DNA from: Cohnella sp. OV330 | GTDB lineage: Bacteria; Bacillota; Bacilli; Paenibacillales; Paenibacillaceae | Reading direction: 5' to 3' | Assembly (NCBI RefSeq): GCF_900112065.1 | Contig: NZ_FOKE01000012.1 | Coordinates: 26,966 to 90,965, forward strand | Length of the DNA: 64,000 nt | Part shown: positions 21,031 through 30,024 of the stretch, one piece after another | How positions within the stretch are numbered: position 1 is the stretch's first letter | How the letters are laid out: the number at the start of each line of letters is the position of its first letter | Program-made: the position numbers and the translations under genes | Notes under the pieces: model-generated | Told to the model about the DNA's origin: nothing | The model's database searches: none | What the model saw: only the letters and a program-made list of their open reading frames with translations

Positions 21031-22809
21031 TTATCTGAGCAAACCGCCCCGGCCCTTGGCCAGATTAACATCACGAATCTTGTCCAGCGCGATCTTCGGC
21101 GTCCGGTCCTCCGTGAGCAGCCCGTTCACCTCTTGCTGAACGTCGGAGACTTGGGTGTAGCAGTACCCGCAAATGTAATCGGTATCCTTGATCGCCTGCG
21201 TAATGCTCCGGAACCGCTCGAGGAACGCCTCCTCCGAATCGACTTGGTTGCCGTAGCCCCAGCCCTTGTCGGTGCGGAAGGCGATGCCGCCGAATTCGCT
21301 GATCACGATCGGCTGGCCGCGGTATTCGTAGCCTTGCGCCAGCGCATACCTGTGGTTGCAGTGAGCGATCTCGTTCGACGTGATGGCTTCCTTGCCGGCG
21401 TAGCGTTCGGCGAAGGCCGCCCCGTCCTCTTCATAGTCGTGAAGCGTGAGTATGTCGGAGATCGTATGCTCCCAGCCGTCGTTCACGACGACCGGACGGT
21501 ACGGATCGATCGCCTTGGTCAGGTAATAGATCGATTCGGTAAACTGCTGCTGCTTGCGGTCCGCGAACACGTTGCCGATGCCCCAGGACTCGTTGAACGG
21601 CACCCAGGTGATGATCGACGGGTGATTGTAATGCTGCCGGACGATGTCCAGCCACTCCCGCGTGAACCTCGACACGGCTTCGTCGTTGAACTCGTACGTC
21701 GCGGGAACCTCCGACCAGACGAGCAAGCCCTTCACGTCGCACCAGTACAGGAAGCGCGGATCCTCGATCTTCTGGTGCTTGCGCACGCCGTTGTAGCCCA
21801 TTTCCATGATCAGGTCAATATCCTTGACGAGCGCTTCGACCGAAGGCGGCGTCAGATGGGTATCGGTCCAGTAGCCCTGGTCCAGAATGAGACGCTGATA
21901 GATCGGCTGATTGTTAAGAAGGATCTGGCTCTTCAGAATCGACACCTTGCGCATGCCGAAATACGAGCTGACGCGGTCCGCGACCCGATCTCCGTCCGTC
22001 AGCACGAACTCGACCTCGTAGAGCTTCGGATTTTGCGGACTCCAGAGCTCGACCCGCCATTCCCGCGCTTCGCTGATCAGGTCGACGCTCGCGGACAAGG
22101 CGTCGCGGTCGACGGCGATGCTCGTCTCCTTGATCAGCGCGCCGTCCATGGCGATGCGCGTCGTCAATCGCAGAGCGGCGCCGGCCGTCCGGCCTTGCAC
22201 CCGGTAGTCGAAACGCACGGTGTTCGCGTCGACGTCCGGCGTGATCTTGACGGACTCCACATGCCGCGCGTCGACGCACTCCAGCCACACGGGCTGCCAG
22301 ATGCCGGTCGTCTGCACGTACCAGCAGCCGAAGTTCGCTTCGCGCCAGCGTTGCTTGCCCCGCGGCTGCGTGCAGCTGTCGCTGTCTTCCGCCTTGAGGA
22401 CGATCGCGTTGGCGCCGTCGTTCAGATACCGCGTGATATCGAAGGAGAACGCGGTATACCCGCCTTCGTGGAGGCCGACGTATTCGCCGTTCACCCACAG
22501 CTTGGCGACATAGTCGACGGCCTGGAAATGAAGGTTAACGCGTTTGCCCCGCTGCTCGGCCGGCACCTCGAACGTCCGGCGGTACCAGACGTACGGGTGG
22601 AACTTCTCTTCGCCGATGCCGCTCGCCTTCGTCTCGTAGGCGAACGGCACTTGAATCTTGCGGTCTCCCGGAAACGTCCGGTACCACTGCCGCGACTCTC
22701 CTTCATTGCCGTCGTCGAAGCCGAAGTCCCATTCGCCGTTCAAATCGAGCCAAAATTCGCGAACGAACTGCGGTCTCGGGTATTCTTCGCGATACATGCT
22801 AAGCGCCAT
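21031..22809 (-). CDS. Glycoside hydrolase family 2, intracellular
   Basis: 592 aa: sugar-binding domain (about 15-180), immunoglobulin-like domain (about 185-290) and TIM barrel (about 295-592). The acid/base is Glu407 in VPFNESWG, the nucleophile Glu505 in VISEFGG. No signal peptide. Shorter than LacZ; this size class includes beta-galactosidases, beta-glucuronidases and related exo-enzymes, so specificity is open. Last gene of the glycan operon, 45 bp after the GH43 gene. It is a clear paralogue of the GH2 gene at 25385, with both catalytic acids at Glu407 and near 505. Confidence 0.9.
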   Translation of the reverse strand: MALSMYREEYPRPQFVREFWLDLNGEWDFGFDDGNEGESRQWYRTFPGDRKIQVPFAYETKASGIGEEKFHPYVWYRRTFEVPAEQRGKRVNLHFQAVDYVAKLWVNGEYVGLHEGGYTAFSFDITRYLNDGANAIVLKAEDSDSCTQPRGKQRWREANFGCWYVQTTGIWQPVWLECVDARHVESVKITPDVDANTVRFDYRVQGRTAGAALRLTTRIAMDGALIKETSIAVDRDALSASVDLISEAREWRVELWSPQNPKLYEVEFVLTDGDRVADRVSSYFGMRKVSILKSQILLNNQPIYQRLILDQGYWTDTHLTPPSVEALVKDIDLIMEMGYNGVRKHQKIEDPRFLYWCDVKGLLVWSEVPATYEFNDEAVSRFTREWLDIVRQHYNHPSIITWVPFNESWGIGNVFADRKQQQFTESIYYLTKAIDPYRPVVVNDGWEHTISDILTLHDYEEDGAAFAERYAGKEAITSNEIAHCNHRYALAQGYEYRGQPIVISEFGGIAFRTDKGWGYGNQVDSEEAFLERFRSITQAIKDTDYICGYCYTQVSDVQQEVNGLLTEDRTPKIALDKIRDVNLAKGRGGLLR

Positions 22810-22854
22810 GTCGTTTCACCAATCCTTTTTTTAAAAGTATGCGGCCGGGGAACG

Positions 22855-25308
22855 TCAGAGCGGCGCGAGGCTCGCCTGATCGAACCGCGAGGCCGAGTCG
22901 ATCGATTTGAAGCCCGCTTTGCCGTGCAGCAGCGGCGTATCGCTTCGGTCTTCGTAGCGGATGACCGGCTCGCCGGCTCCCCCTGCGTACAGGGATATCC
23001 GATTGCCGATAGCCTCGACTTTGAGATGAAGCCATTCGCCCGCCTTCGGGAGCTTGTAGGCCGCGTCCGCCAGCGGAGTCGAGCCGTAATCCTGCTTAAC
23101 CAGGTGTATGCCCGCCGCGTCCAGGTAGACATAGTAGCCTCTGAGGAAGTCCGTTCGATTCTGGTTCAGCTCCATGCCGTTCGCGGGATCCGTCGCCCGG
23201 ACGAGCATTCCGTTCTGCCCGCCGGCGTCGGGAACGGTAATATCGGCTTCGAACGCATAATCCGCATATCCGTAATTACCCCATAGCGACTTGGCCGGCT
23301 GAACCGATGAAGCGCGAAGCTGGCCCTGCCGCACCGACCATTCGCCTTCGTAACGCGACCAGCCGAAGTCGTTGCGATCGTCGAAGCCGTCCTGCGCGGG
23401 CTCGACCGGCACATCGGCCCAAGCCTCCAGCCAGGCGAGGTCGGCCTTTCCTTCCGCGATCTCCAGCTTCCAGGTCTGAGCCCCCGCTTTGAGCTCGACG
23501 CCGTCTGCGCCGGCGATCGTCCATGCGCCCGCTTCGGCTGCGCCGCCCGGGCTCGCCGGCTGCAGCTCGATCGCCGTCCCGCCGCTCTCCGTCGTCAGCC
23601 GGAGCTTCGCGCCCCCCGCGCCGGTCTTCGCGCGAAGCCGAATGCCATAGGTACCTTCTTTGGCGACGTTCACGCGATAGCTCAGCTTTTGGCCGCGAGC
23701 CAGGCCCGCCAGATTGAACCCGCCTGCGCCGTCGTCCGCCAGCTTCGCCTTCCCGCCGGCCTCTTCGGCATGCACGGCGTCCACGCGTCCCGGCATCGGC
23801 GCATAGGCCGTCCGGGAGCCGTTGCCGTCCGTCTTGTCGCTGAACGCGACATATCCGAACGAAGCTTCGGCGCCTTCGGACGCGTAGCCGATCCGGCCCG
23901 CCTCAAGCGGCGTCTTCAGCTCCAGCGAGACCAGCTTCATCTCGTCGGCGTACAGCCGCAGCACTAGGCCCGACTTCTCCAGCCGAAGCTCGTGCAGCTG
24001 CATCGGGTCGACGTTCTCCGGCAGCTTCGCCTCGGATTGTTCGGCGACCTTGCCTTTACGGAGCACCTGCACCCGAAGCGTCCGAGCACCCGCATCGATG
24101 AGCGCGGTTCCGTAGTTTTTGCCGTCTTCGTAAGCGAAGACCGCACCCGCACGCCCGGCAACCCCCAGCTTCACGTGATACTCCGCCGTGAAGTCGCTTG
24201 CCGCGGCCTTTTTTGCGATCAGCAGCGCGCTCGCGTCCCCACCGTCCGTGTCCACGCGCAATCCCTCGCCCGCCTTGAGCGTCCAGCGGCCGTCGCCCTT
24301 GCGCGTCCATGCCTTGCCGAGCTCGCCGCGCTCGAAGCGGTCCTCGAACGCAGGCGGCTCCGGCGCCGGCTGCGCCTCGGACGTCGGTCCCCAGACCGCG
24401 AACCGGTCCCCGTTCCAGACGACGCGGTCGATGTCCATATGCCGCAGGGGACCGACGACGCCGTGTCCTTCGAGGTTGTGATAGATCATGTAGACGCTGT
24501 CGAGGTCCGGCCCGCGCACCAACGAGTTATGCCCGAGGCCGACCGTCGCCCCGTCCGTACGCAGCAGCACCGGATTACCCGCGAATCCCTCGAACCCCTG
24601 CAGCGGATCGTCGCTGACCGCGGCGTTCACCCGATAGCCGGCGCTGAATACGTGGTTGCCCGTATACGTCATGTAATACTTGCCGCCGCGCTTGAACACG
24701 GTCGGTCCTTCGGTCCACCCGCCCATGTACGCGCCGGTCTGGTCTTCCTCCGGCGCGACCGTTAGCGGATCGGTCATCGGCGCGGCCTGGATGCCGCCGG
24801 TGCCCGCGTAGTAGAAGTACCAGCGGCCGTCGTCGTCGACGAACGTCGTGCCGTCGATCGTCCGGCCGAAGTTGCCGGTCGCGATCTTGAACGGTCCGGT
24901 CGGACTGTCCGCGACGAGCGCGTAGTGGCCTTGGCCTGCGGGCGAAGTATACATGTAGAACTTGCCGTTCCAATAGCGGACTTCAGGCGCGTAGGCCGCG
25001 GTCGTGAGGGGGTCTTCGGTACAGAGTCCCTCGTAATGCCAATCGACCAGGTTCGCCGATCGCCAGACCTTGATGCCGGCGTCCGTATCCCGCGTGCTGA
25101 CATAAAGGTAGTAATAGCCGTCGTATTTGAACACGAACGGATCGCCGAGCCCGTATTCGCCCCATTCGTCCGGCAGCGAGATCGGATTGGCGTACGTGCG
25201 GGCGGGCACCTCCGGCGCCGGATCCCTGCCCTTGGCGCAGCCCGTGCCGCTCGCCGCGAGCGTCAAGGCAAGCAGCCAGCGCCCCGCCGTTCGGATCGCG
25301 CGCTTCAT
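22855..25308 (-). CDS. Secreted GH43-family arabinanase/xylosidase-like lipoprotein with C-terminal sandwich modules
   Basis: 817 aa. The signal peptide is followed by Cys24 in ASGTGC, an imperfect lipobox. A five-bladed beta-propeller (about 38-320) follows: GDPFVFKYDGYYYLYVS carries the general base Asp, DDDGRWYFYYAG the middle Asp, and WTEGPTVF the acid Glu. Downstream are a concanavalin-like/DUF1080-type module (about 330-495), a CBM6-like module (about 515-640) and a second sandwich module (about 645-817). It probably clips arabinose or xylose side chains outside the cell for import by the operon's transporter. Start ATG at 25308. Exact substrate is inferred. Confidence 0.88.
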   Translation of the reverse strand: MKRAIRTAGRWLLALTLAASGTGCAKGRDPAPEVPARTYANPISLPDEWGEYGLGDPFVFKYDGYYYLYVSTRDTDAGIKVWRSANLVDWHYEGLCTEDPLTTAAYAPEVRYWNGKFYMYTSPAGQGHYALVADSPTGPFKIATGNFGRTIDGTTFVDDDGRWYFYYAGTGGIQAAPMTDPLTVAPEEDQTGAYMGGWTEGPTVFKRGGKYYMTYTGNHVFSAGYRVNAAVSDDPLQGFEGFAGNPVLLRTDGATVGLGHNSLVRGPDLDSVYMIYHNLEGHGVVGPLRHMDIDRVVWNGDRFAVWGPTSEAQPAPEPPAFEDRFERGELGKAWTRKGDGRWTLKAGEGLRVDTDGGDASALLIAKKAAASDFTAEYHVKLGVAGRAGAVFAYEDGKNYGTALIDAGARTLRVQVLRKGKVAEQSEAKLPENVDPMQLHELRLEKSGLVLRLYADEMKLVSLELKTPLEAGRIGYASEGAEASFGYVAFSDKTDGNGSRTAYAPMPGRVDAVHAEEAGGKAKLADDGAGGFNLAGLARGQKLSYRVNVAKEGTYGIRLRAKTGAGGAKLRLTTESGGTAIELQPASPGGAAEAGAWTIAGADGVELKAGAQTWKLEIAEGKADLAWLEAWADVPVEPAQDGFDDRNDFGWSRYEGEWSVRQGQLRASSVQPAKSLWGNYGYADYAFEADITVPDAGGQNGMLVRATDPANGMELNQNRTDFLRGYYVYLDAAGIHLVKQDYGSTPLADAAYKLPKAGEWLHLKVEAIGNRISLYAGGAGEPVIRYEDRSDTPLLHGKAGFKSIDSASRFDQASLAPL

Positions 25309-25384
25309 CGCGTTCGCTCCTTCCTCGGACGAAAGGCTTTCGGTATAGATGCCCCTCGTCGCTTATTGCCGGTCAACGCTTCGG

Positions 25385-27136
25385 TCAGTCGCCTTGCACG
25401 AGCTTGCGGATCTCTTCCAGAGGCACCTTCGGCTGACGGTCGTAGGTCAACAGGCCGTTGATCTCCTGTTCGACGTCGGTCAGCTGCGTGTAGCAGAAGC
25501 CTTGAATCAGCGGCGCTTCGCGGACCGGCTCCAGCACGTCGCGCAGGCGGCGAACGAAGTCTTCGTCGTCCTCGGCGCCGGAGTAGCCCCAGCCCTCCCA
25601 GTCGCTCTTCCGGAACGAGATGCCGCCGAATTCGGTGAGCAGCAGCGGCTGACCCTCATATTCGTAGCCTGGCACCAGGATGAAGCGGTTGCCCGGCCGG
25701 GCCGACAGCGCCTTGTCCAGCGCGGAGTAACGGTCGGCCAGCACGTCCCGGCGCCATTCGTAGTCGTGGATCGTGACCAGATCGGTCCGCACGAGCTCCC
25801 AGCCGTCGTTGGAGATGACGGGCCGCATCGGATCCAGCGACTTGGTCATGTGGTACATGGCGAGCGCGTGCTGCTGCTGCTGCCCGTCGACCAGGATGTT
25901 GGTGACGCCCCAGCTCTCGTTGATCGGCACCCACGCCACGATCGAAGGGTGGTTGTAATCCCGTTCGACCGCCTGCAGCCACTCTCTCGTCACGCGGCCG
26001 ACGTACGTTTCCGAGAAATGATAGGAATTGGCCATCTCCGCCCATACGAGCAGGCCCAGCCGGTCCGCCCAGTAAAGGTAGCGCGGATCCTCGATCTTCT
26101 GATGCTTGCGCGCCCCGTTGAAGCCCATCTCCTTCGTCAGCTCGACGTCCCGGCGCAGATCGTCGTCGCCCGGCGCGGTCAGCAGTCCCGCCGGGAAGTA
26201 ACCTTGATCCAGCACGAGCCGCATCGTATAGGGGCGATTGTTGAGCTGCACGACGCCGTCTTCGACCGAGATCTTGCGCATCCCGAAGTAGCTGTCGACG
26301 CGGTCCGCCTCTTCGCCGTCGACCAGTAGGCGCAGCCTCAGATCGTACAGGTTCGGCTTTTCCGGACTCCACCAGCGGCCGAGACCGTGATCGTTGAAGT
26401 CGTGAACGCCGATCGACCGGCTCTCCGACTCCCGCGCGATCGTGAACGCGTCGCGGGACAGGAATCGGCCTTCGAACGACACGGTCGCCTCCAGCGTCAC
26501 GTCGCGCTCCGGCGCGAAGCCGCCGACGAACGTCTGCAGCTTGAGCTCGCCGCGATCGATGTCCGGCGTCATGCGGACGCGGGAGATATGCGTCTGCGAT
26601 ACCGGCTCCAGCCACACGCTCTGCCAGATGCCCGTTGTCCGTGTATAGAAGATGCCTGCGGACTTCTCCTCCCAGAACTGCTTGCCGCGAGGCAGGGTGA
26701 CATCCTGGCTGTAATCGACCGCCTTGACGGCGACGACGTTGTCCCCCTCCTTCAGCGCGTCGGTAATGTCGGCTCGGAACGGCGTATGCCCGCCCTCGTG
26801 CGTCGCGACGAGCTTGCCGTTCACCCATACCGAAGCCTCGTAATCCACCGCGCCGAAGTGCAGCCATATCCGTTTGCCCGCATACGCATCCGGCAGCGCG
26901 AACGTCCGGCGGTACCAGACAACGTCATGGAACGACGGGTCGCCGATGCCGCTCAGCTCGCTCTGGTAGCAGAACGGCACGCGGATGGCGCGGGTGAACG
27001 TCCCGCGCTCGTACCAGCCTTCTTTGTCCCCGACGCGCGCGTCGTCGAATTCGAATTCCCATTCCCCGTTCAGGCTCATCCACTGCTCCCGGACGAACTG
27101 CGGACGCGGATATTCGCTGCGCCATTGTTCAGTCAT
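25385..27136 (-). CDS. Glycoside hydrolase family 2, intracellular (paralogue)
   Basis: 583 aa with the same three-domain layout as the GH2 at 21031 and strong similarity from residue 7 on (SEYPRPQFVREQW). Acid/base Glu407 in VPINESWG; nucleophile Glu502 in LLTEFGG. No signal peptide, so it acts on imported oligosaccharides. The start ATG at 27136 lies 19 bp from the acyltransferase stop; 76 bp separate its stop from the GH43 start. Two divergent GH2 copies in one operon suggest two different terminal linkages. Confidence 0.9.
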   Translation of the reverse strand: MTEQWRSEYPRPQFVREQWMSLNGEWEFEFDDARVGDKEGWYERGTFTRAIRVPFCYQSELSGIGDPSFHDVVWYRRTFALPDAYAGKRIWLHFGAVDYEASVWVNGKLVATHEGGHTPFRADITDALKEGDNVVAVKAVDYSQDVTLPRGKQFWEEKSAGIFYTRTTGIWQSVWLEPVSQTHISRVRMTPDIDRGELKLQTFVGGFAPERDVTLEATVSFEGRFLSRDAFTIARESESRSIGVHDFNDHGLGRWWSPEKPNLYDLRLRLLVDGEEADRVDSYFGMRKISVEDGVVQLNNRPYTMRLVLDQGYFPAGLLTAPGDDDLRRDVELTKEMGFNGARKHQKIEDPRYLYWADRLGLLVWAEMANSYHFSETYVGRVTREWLQAVERDYNHPSIVAWVPINESWGVTNILVDGQQQQHALAMYHMTKSLDPMRPVISNDGWELVRTDLVTIHDYEWRRDVLADRYSALDKALSARPGNRFILVPGYEYEGQPLLLTEFGGISFRKSDWEGWGYSGAEDDEDFVRRLRDVLEPVREAPLIQGFCYTQLTDVEQEINGLLTYDRQPKVPLEEIRKLVQGD

Positions 27137-27155
27137 TTCTCTCCTGCTCCTTTAT

Positions 27156-28244
27156 CTATGCCGATGATGACATATTCGTAGATGTCGTGCCGTCCGCAGC
27201 GGGACGGCTTTCTCTTCCCGCCGGAGGTCGGCCTCCGGACGGCTTCGTGACGATCCATACGCTGAAGGACACGACGGTCAGCAGCGCGAGCGCCATCCAG
27301 CATCCGTCCGCTGCGCTAATCATCCAGTCTGGCTGCTTGCTCTTTAACGCGAAGATGAGCATATTGCTCATCACGAGAAACCACAGCACGTTGCGGCCCA
27401 TCGCCTCGATCGGCGCGAAGGGGGCCGGATAGCGCTCCATCAGCTTCGACAGCAGGTAATACCCGTAGAGGATGAGCGCGGGTCCGACGATCCACCAGAC
27501 GGTCGGCGGGAATCTGCCGGGCAGCGCCTGGCCCTCGGCCGAGAGCCACTTCCACAGGAACGCGCCGGTCAAGGCGGCGGCGCCTGCCAGCACTCTCCAA
27601 TCCCACGCCATGCGATGGCGGGCGAACAGCATGCCGACGATGTAATACGGAAAATACTGCAGGACCGGGAACGACGCGAAATCGCGCGTCCCGATGAGCG
27701 GACCGAGCTGCGTCGTATGAATGGAGCCGTATGGCATCCACGTTGTCATCAGCAGCGCCGCGGCGACCGCGGACCCGAGCCATTTGCGCTCCGCCAGCTT
27801 CTTCAGCGGCACGAAAAGCGTTAGTCCAACGATCGTTAAGTACGTGAAGGAAGCGAGAAACTCCGACCAGCCCGGCATGTCGTCCAGCAGCAGGATCGGC
27901 TTGATGTTCGCCCAGGTCAGTCCGCGTCCGTCGATGAACACGCGGTAGGCCGTGCCGGACAAGTAGAAGGCGACCAGCGTCTTGGCCGCCGCGGCCAGCA
28001 TGCGAGGCGCCGCCCTGCGGAACGTCTTCGCGTAATAGGCGAGCTGCGACACATAGCCGAAGGCGAACACGAAGCCGGAGAACGTGATCAGGTTGATCGC
28101 GTCGATGAACCGCTGGCCGTTCGGGTATACCTGCTGGTCGCTGAAAAACTGAAGCGTATGGCAGTACGCCATGCCGATGACGAGCAGGCCCTTGAACAGG
28201 TCGACGGCCCGCTCCCGTCGCTTGACCGCTTGCTGCGCGCTCAT
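27156..28244 (-). CDS. Multi-pass membrane acyltransferase-like protein in the glycan operon
   Basis: 362 aa with about ten hydrophobic segments. The opening RERAVDLFKGLLVIGMAYCHTLQFF resembles the first helix and conserved His of acyltransferase-3/DUF1624-type O-acyltransferases; assignment beyond that is uncertain. The start ATG at 28244 overlaps the upstream permease stop by 4 nt (ATGA), so it is coupled to the transporter. The stop lies 19 bp from the next GH2 gene. It may add or remove acyl groups on the imported glycan or on the cell surface (inference). Confidence 0.7.
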   Translation of the reverse strand: MSAQQAVKRRERAVDLFKGLLVIGMAYCHTLQFFSDQQVYPNGQRFIDAINLITFSGFVFAFGYVSQLAYYAKTFRRAAPRMLAAAAKTLVAFYLSGTAYRVFIDGRGLTWANIKPILLLDDMPGWSEFLASFTYLTIVGLTLFVPLKKLAERKWLGSAVAAALLMTTWMPYGSIHTTQLGPLIGTRDFASFPVLQYFPYYIVGMLFARHRMAWDWRVLAGAAALTGAFLWKWLSAEGQALPGRFPPTVWWIVGPALILYGYYLLSKLMERYPAPFAPIEAMGRNVLWFLVMSNMLIFALKSKQPDWMISAADGCWMALALLTVVSFSVWIVTKPSGGRPPAGRESRPAADGTTSTNMSSSA

Positions 28245-29050
28245 CCCTTGATTCCCGACAGGCTGACGCCTTTGATGATCTGACGCTCGAAAATAATGAA
28301 CAGCAGAATGATCGGGATCGAGGAGATCGTGTTGACGACCATCGGCTTCACGTAATCCTCGGAGTATTGGCTCATTAGCGTCGGGATCCCCATCGGCAGC
28401 GTGAACAGATTGTCGTCCGTGACCGACAGGAACGGCCACAGGAAGTTGTTCCAGGAGCCGATGAACGTCAGGATCGCCATCGAGGCGAGCGCGGGCCGAT
28501 TCAGCGGCAGCATGATCTGGGTGAAAATGCGCCAGGTGCCGCCGCCGTCGATCTGCACGCTCTCGAGCAGGTCGTTCGGCACGCCGTCGAAAAAGCTTTT
28601 CAGGACGATGACGGCGACCGGAGACGCGAGCGCCGGTATGATGAGGCCTTGATAAGAGTTTAAGAGGCTCATATCCTTGGCGACCTGGTACAGCGGGATA
28701 ATGATCGCCTCGCCGGGAATGAGCAGCCCCGACAGCACCAGGAAGAACATGGCCGATTTATAGCGGAAGGGCAGCTTCGACATGACGAACCCGGCCATCG
28801 CCGCGAACGCGACCGTGAATAGGGTGACGCAGATCGCGACGAAGAAGCTGTTGAACATCCAGTTGGACAGCTTCGTGCCGCTCAGAATATCGTCGTATAC
28901 GGCGAACGAATACGGCGGCGTGAACCAGTCGACGAGCGTGACGATTTTCATGCCTTCCTTTTTAATGGAGACGACCAGCATCCAGACGATCGGAGCGATG
29001 AACAGGAAGCCGAACAAGACGGATACGATCCGATAGATCCACTTCCACAT
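28241..29050 (-). CDS. Carbohydrate ABC transporter permease (MalG/UgpE type)
   Basis: 269 aa, six membrane segments. The cytoplasmic EAA loop that contacts the ATPase is ESVQIDGGGTWRIFTQIMLPLNRP. The frame is open upstream, but the true start is ATG at 29050, which overlaps the stop of the first permease by one base (TGATG). No ATPase gene is in the operon, so a shared MsmX-type ATPase is expected. Confidence 0.92.
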   Translation of the reverse strand: MWKWIYRIVSVLFGFLFIAPIVWMLVVSIKKEGMKIVTLVDWFTPPYSFAVYDDILSGTKLSNWMFNSFFVAICVTLFTVAFAAMAGFVMSKLPFRYKSAMFFLVLSGLLIPGEAIIIPLYQVAKDMSLLNSYQGLIIPALASPVAVIVLKSFFDGVPNDLLESVQIDGGGTWRIFTQIMLPLNRPALASMAILTFIGSWNNFLWPFLSVTDDNLFTLPMGIPTLMSQYSEDYVKPMVVNTISSIPIILLFIIFERQIIKGVSLSGIKG

Positions 29051-29940
29051 CAGGCATTCGCTCCTTTCCGGTTGTTGATGAAGTACTGGATGGCGGACAG
29101 TACGAGCAGGATGACGAACAGCATGTAGGACATGGTAGCCGCGTAGCCCAGATCGTTCTTGCGGAAGCCGGTCTGGTAGATGAGCTGGATGATCGGTCTC
29201 GTCTTGTCCAGCGGACCGCCGCCCGTGATGATATAGATTTGCAAAAAGACTTTGAACGAGCTGATGATCTGCAGCATCGCGATCGTCTTCGTAATCGGCG
29301 TCAGATAAGGAAGTGTGATCTTCCAGAAGATCACGGAGTCGCTCGCGCCGTCCAGCTTCGCGGCTTCGACGATCTCGTCGGGAATGTCCTGCATCGCCGA
29401 CAGGTAGAGAATAAAGTTGAAGCCGACCGTCCACCACAGCGTGATGAGCGTAAGGGCGATCCAGGACAGGCTCAATTCCGTCAGCCAGAAGATCTCGCGA
29501 TTCTCTGGCAGCAGCCGGATCAGATGGAGCAGCGTATTGACGAAGCCGTTGTACGGCTGAAAAACAAAAAGGCCCAAATAGGAGGCGACCGCTACCGACA
29601 GCACGCTGGGCAGGAAGAACACGCTGCGGTACAGCTTCTGCAGCCGCGATTTGCGGTTGGCGATCATCGCGAGCAGAATCGCGAGCACGATCATCGTCGG
29701 CGTCGTCAGGATGACGAATATCGCGGAGTGCCAGATGGCCGCCCATACTTCCTGATCGTGGAACATTTTGCTGTAGTTGTCCCAGCCGACGTATTTCATT
29801 TTCTTGATCAAGGTCCATTTGTAAAAGGTCATCTGAACGCCTTTGACCATCGGCCAGATCGTGAATAAGCCGTATACGGCCAAAAACGGGAGCAGGAACA
29901 GCAGGGCAAGCACGTCCGCTCTCATCTTGTTCATTCTCAT
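29050..29940 (-). CDS. Carbohydrate ABC transporter permease (MalF/UgpA type)
   Basis: 296 aa, six membrane segments. EAA loop EAAKLDGASDSVIFWKITLPYLTP. The start ATG at 29940 follows GAGGTGA; a second in-frame ATG two codons on is less well placed. It forms the membrane channel with the permease at 28241 and receives substrate from the lipoprotein at 30025. Confidence 0.92.
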   Translation of the reverse strand: MRMNKMRADVLALLFLLPFLAVYGLFTIWPMVKGVQMTFYKWTLIKKMKYVGWDNYSKMFHDQEVWAAIWHSAIFVILTTPTMIVLAILLAMIANRKSRLQKLYRSVFFLPSVLSVAVASYLGLFVFQPYNGFVNTLLHLIRLLPENREIFWLTELSLSWIALTLITLWWTVGFNFILYLSAMQDIPDEIVEAAKLDGASDSVIFWKITLPYLTPITKTIAMLQIISSFKVFLQIYIITGGGPLDKTRPIIQLIYQTGFRKNDLGYAATMSYMLFVILLVLSAIQYFINNRKGANA

Positions 29941-30024
29941 TCGCGCTTCACCTCATCCCTGATCGCCGGGCGAGCTTGCGGCTCGTAAGGAACCGCAAGC
30001 TCGACTGGCGCCGCTATGCAAGCT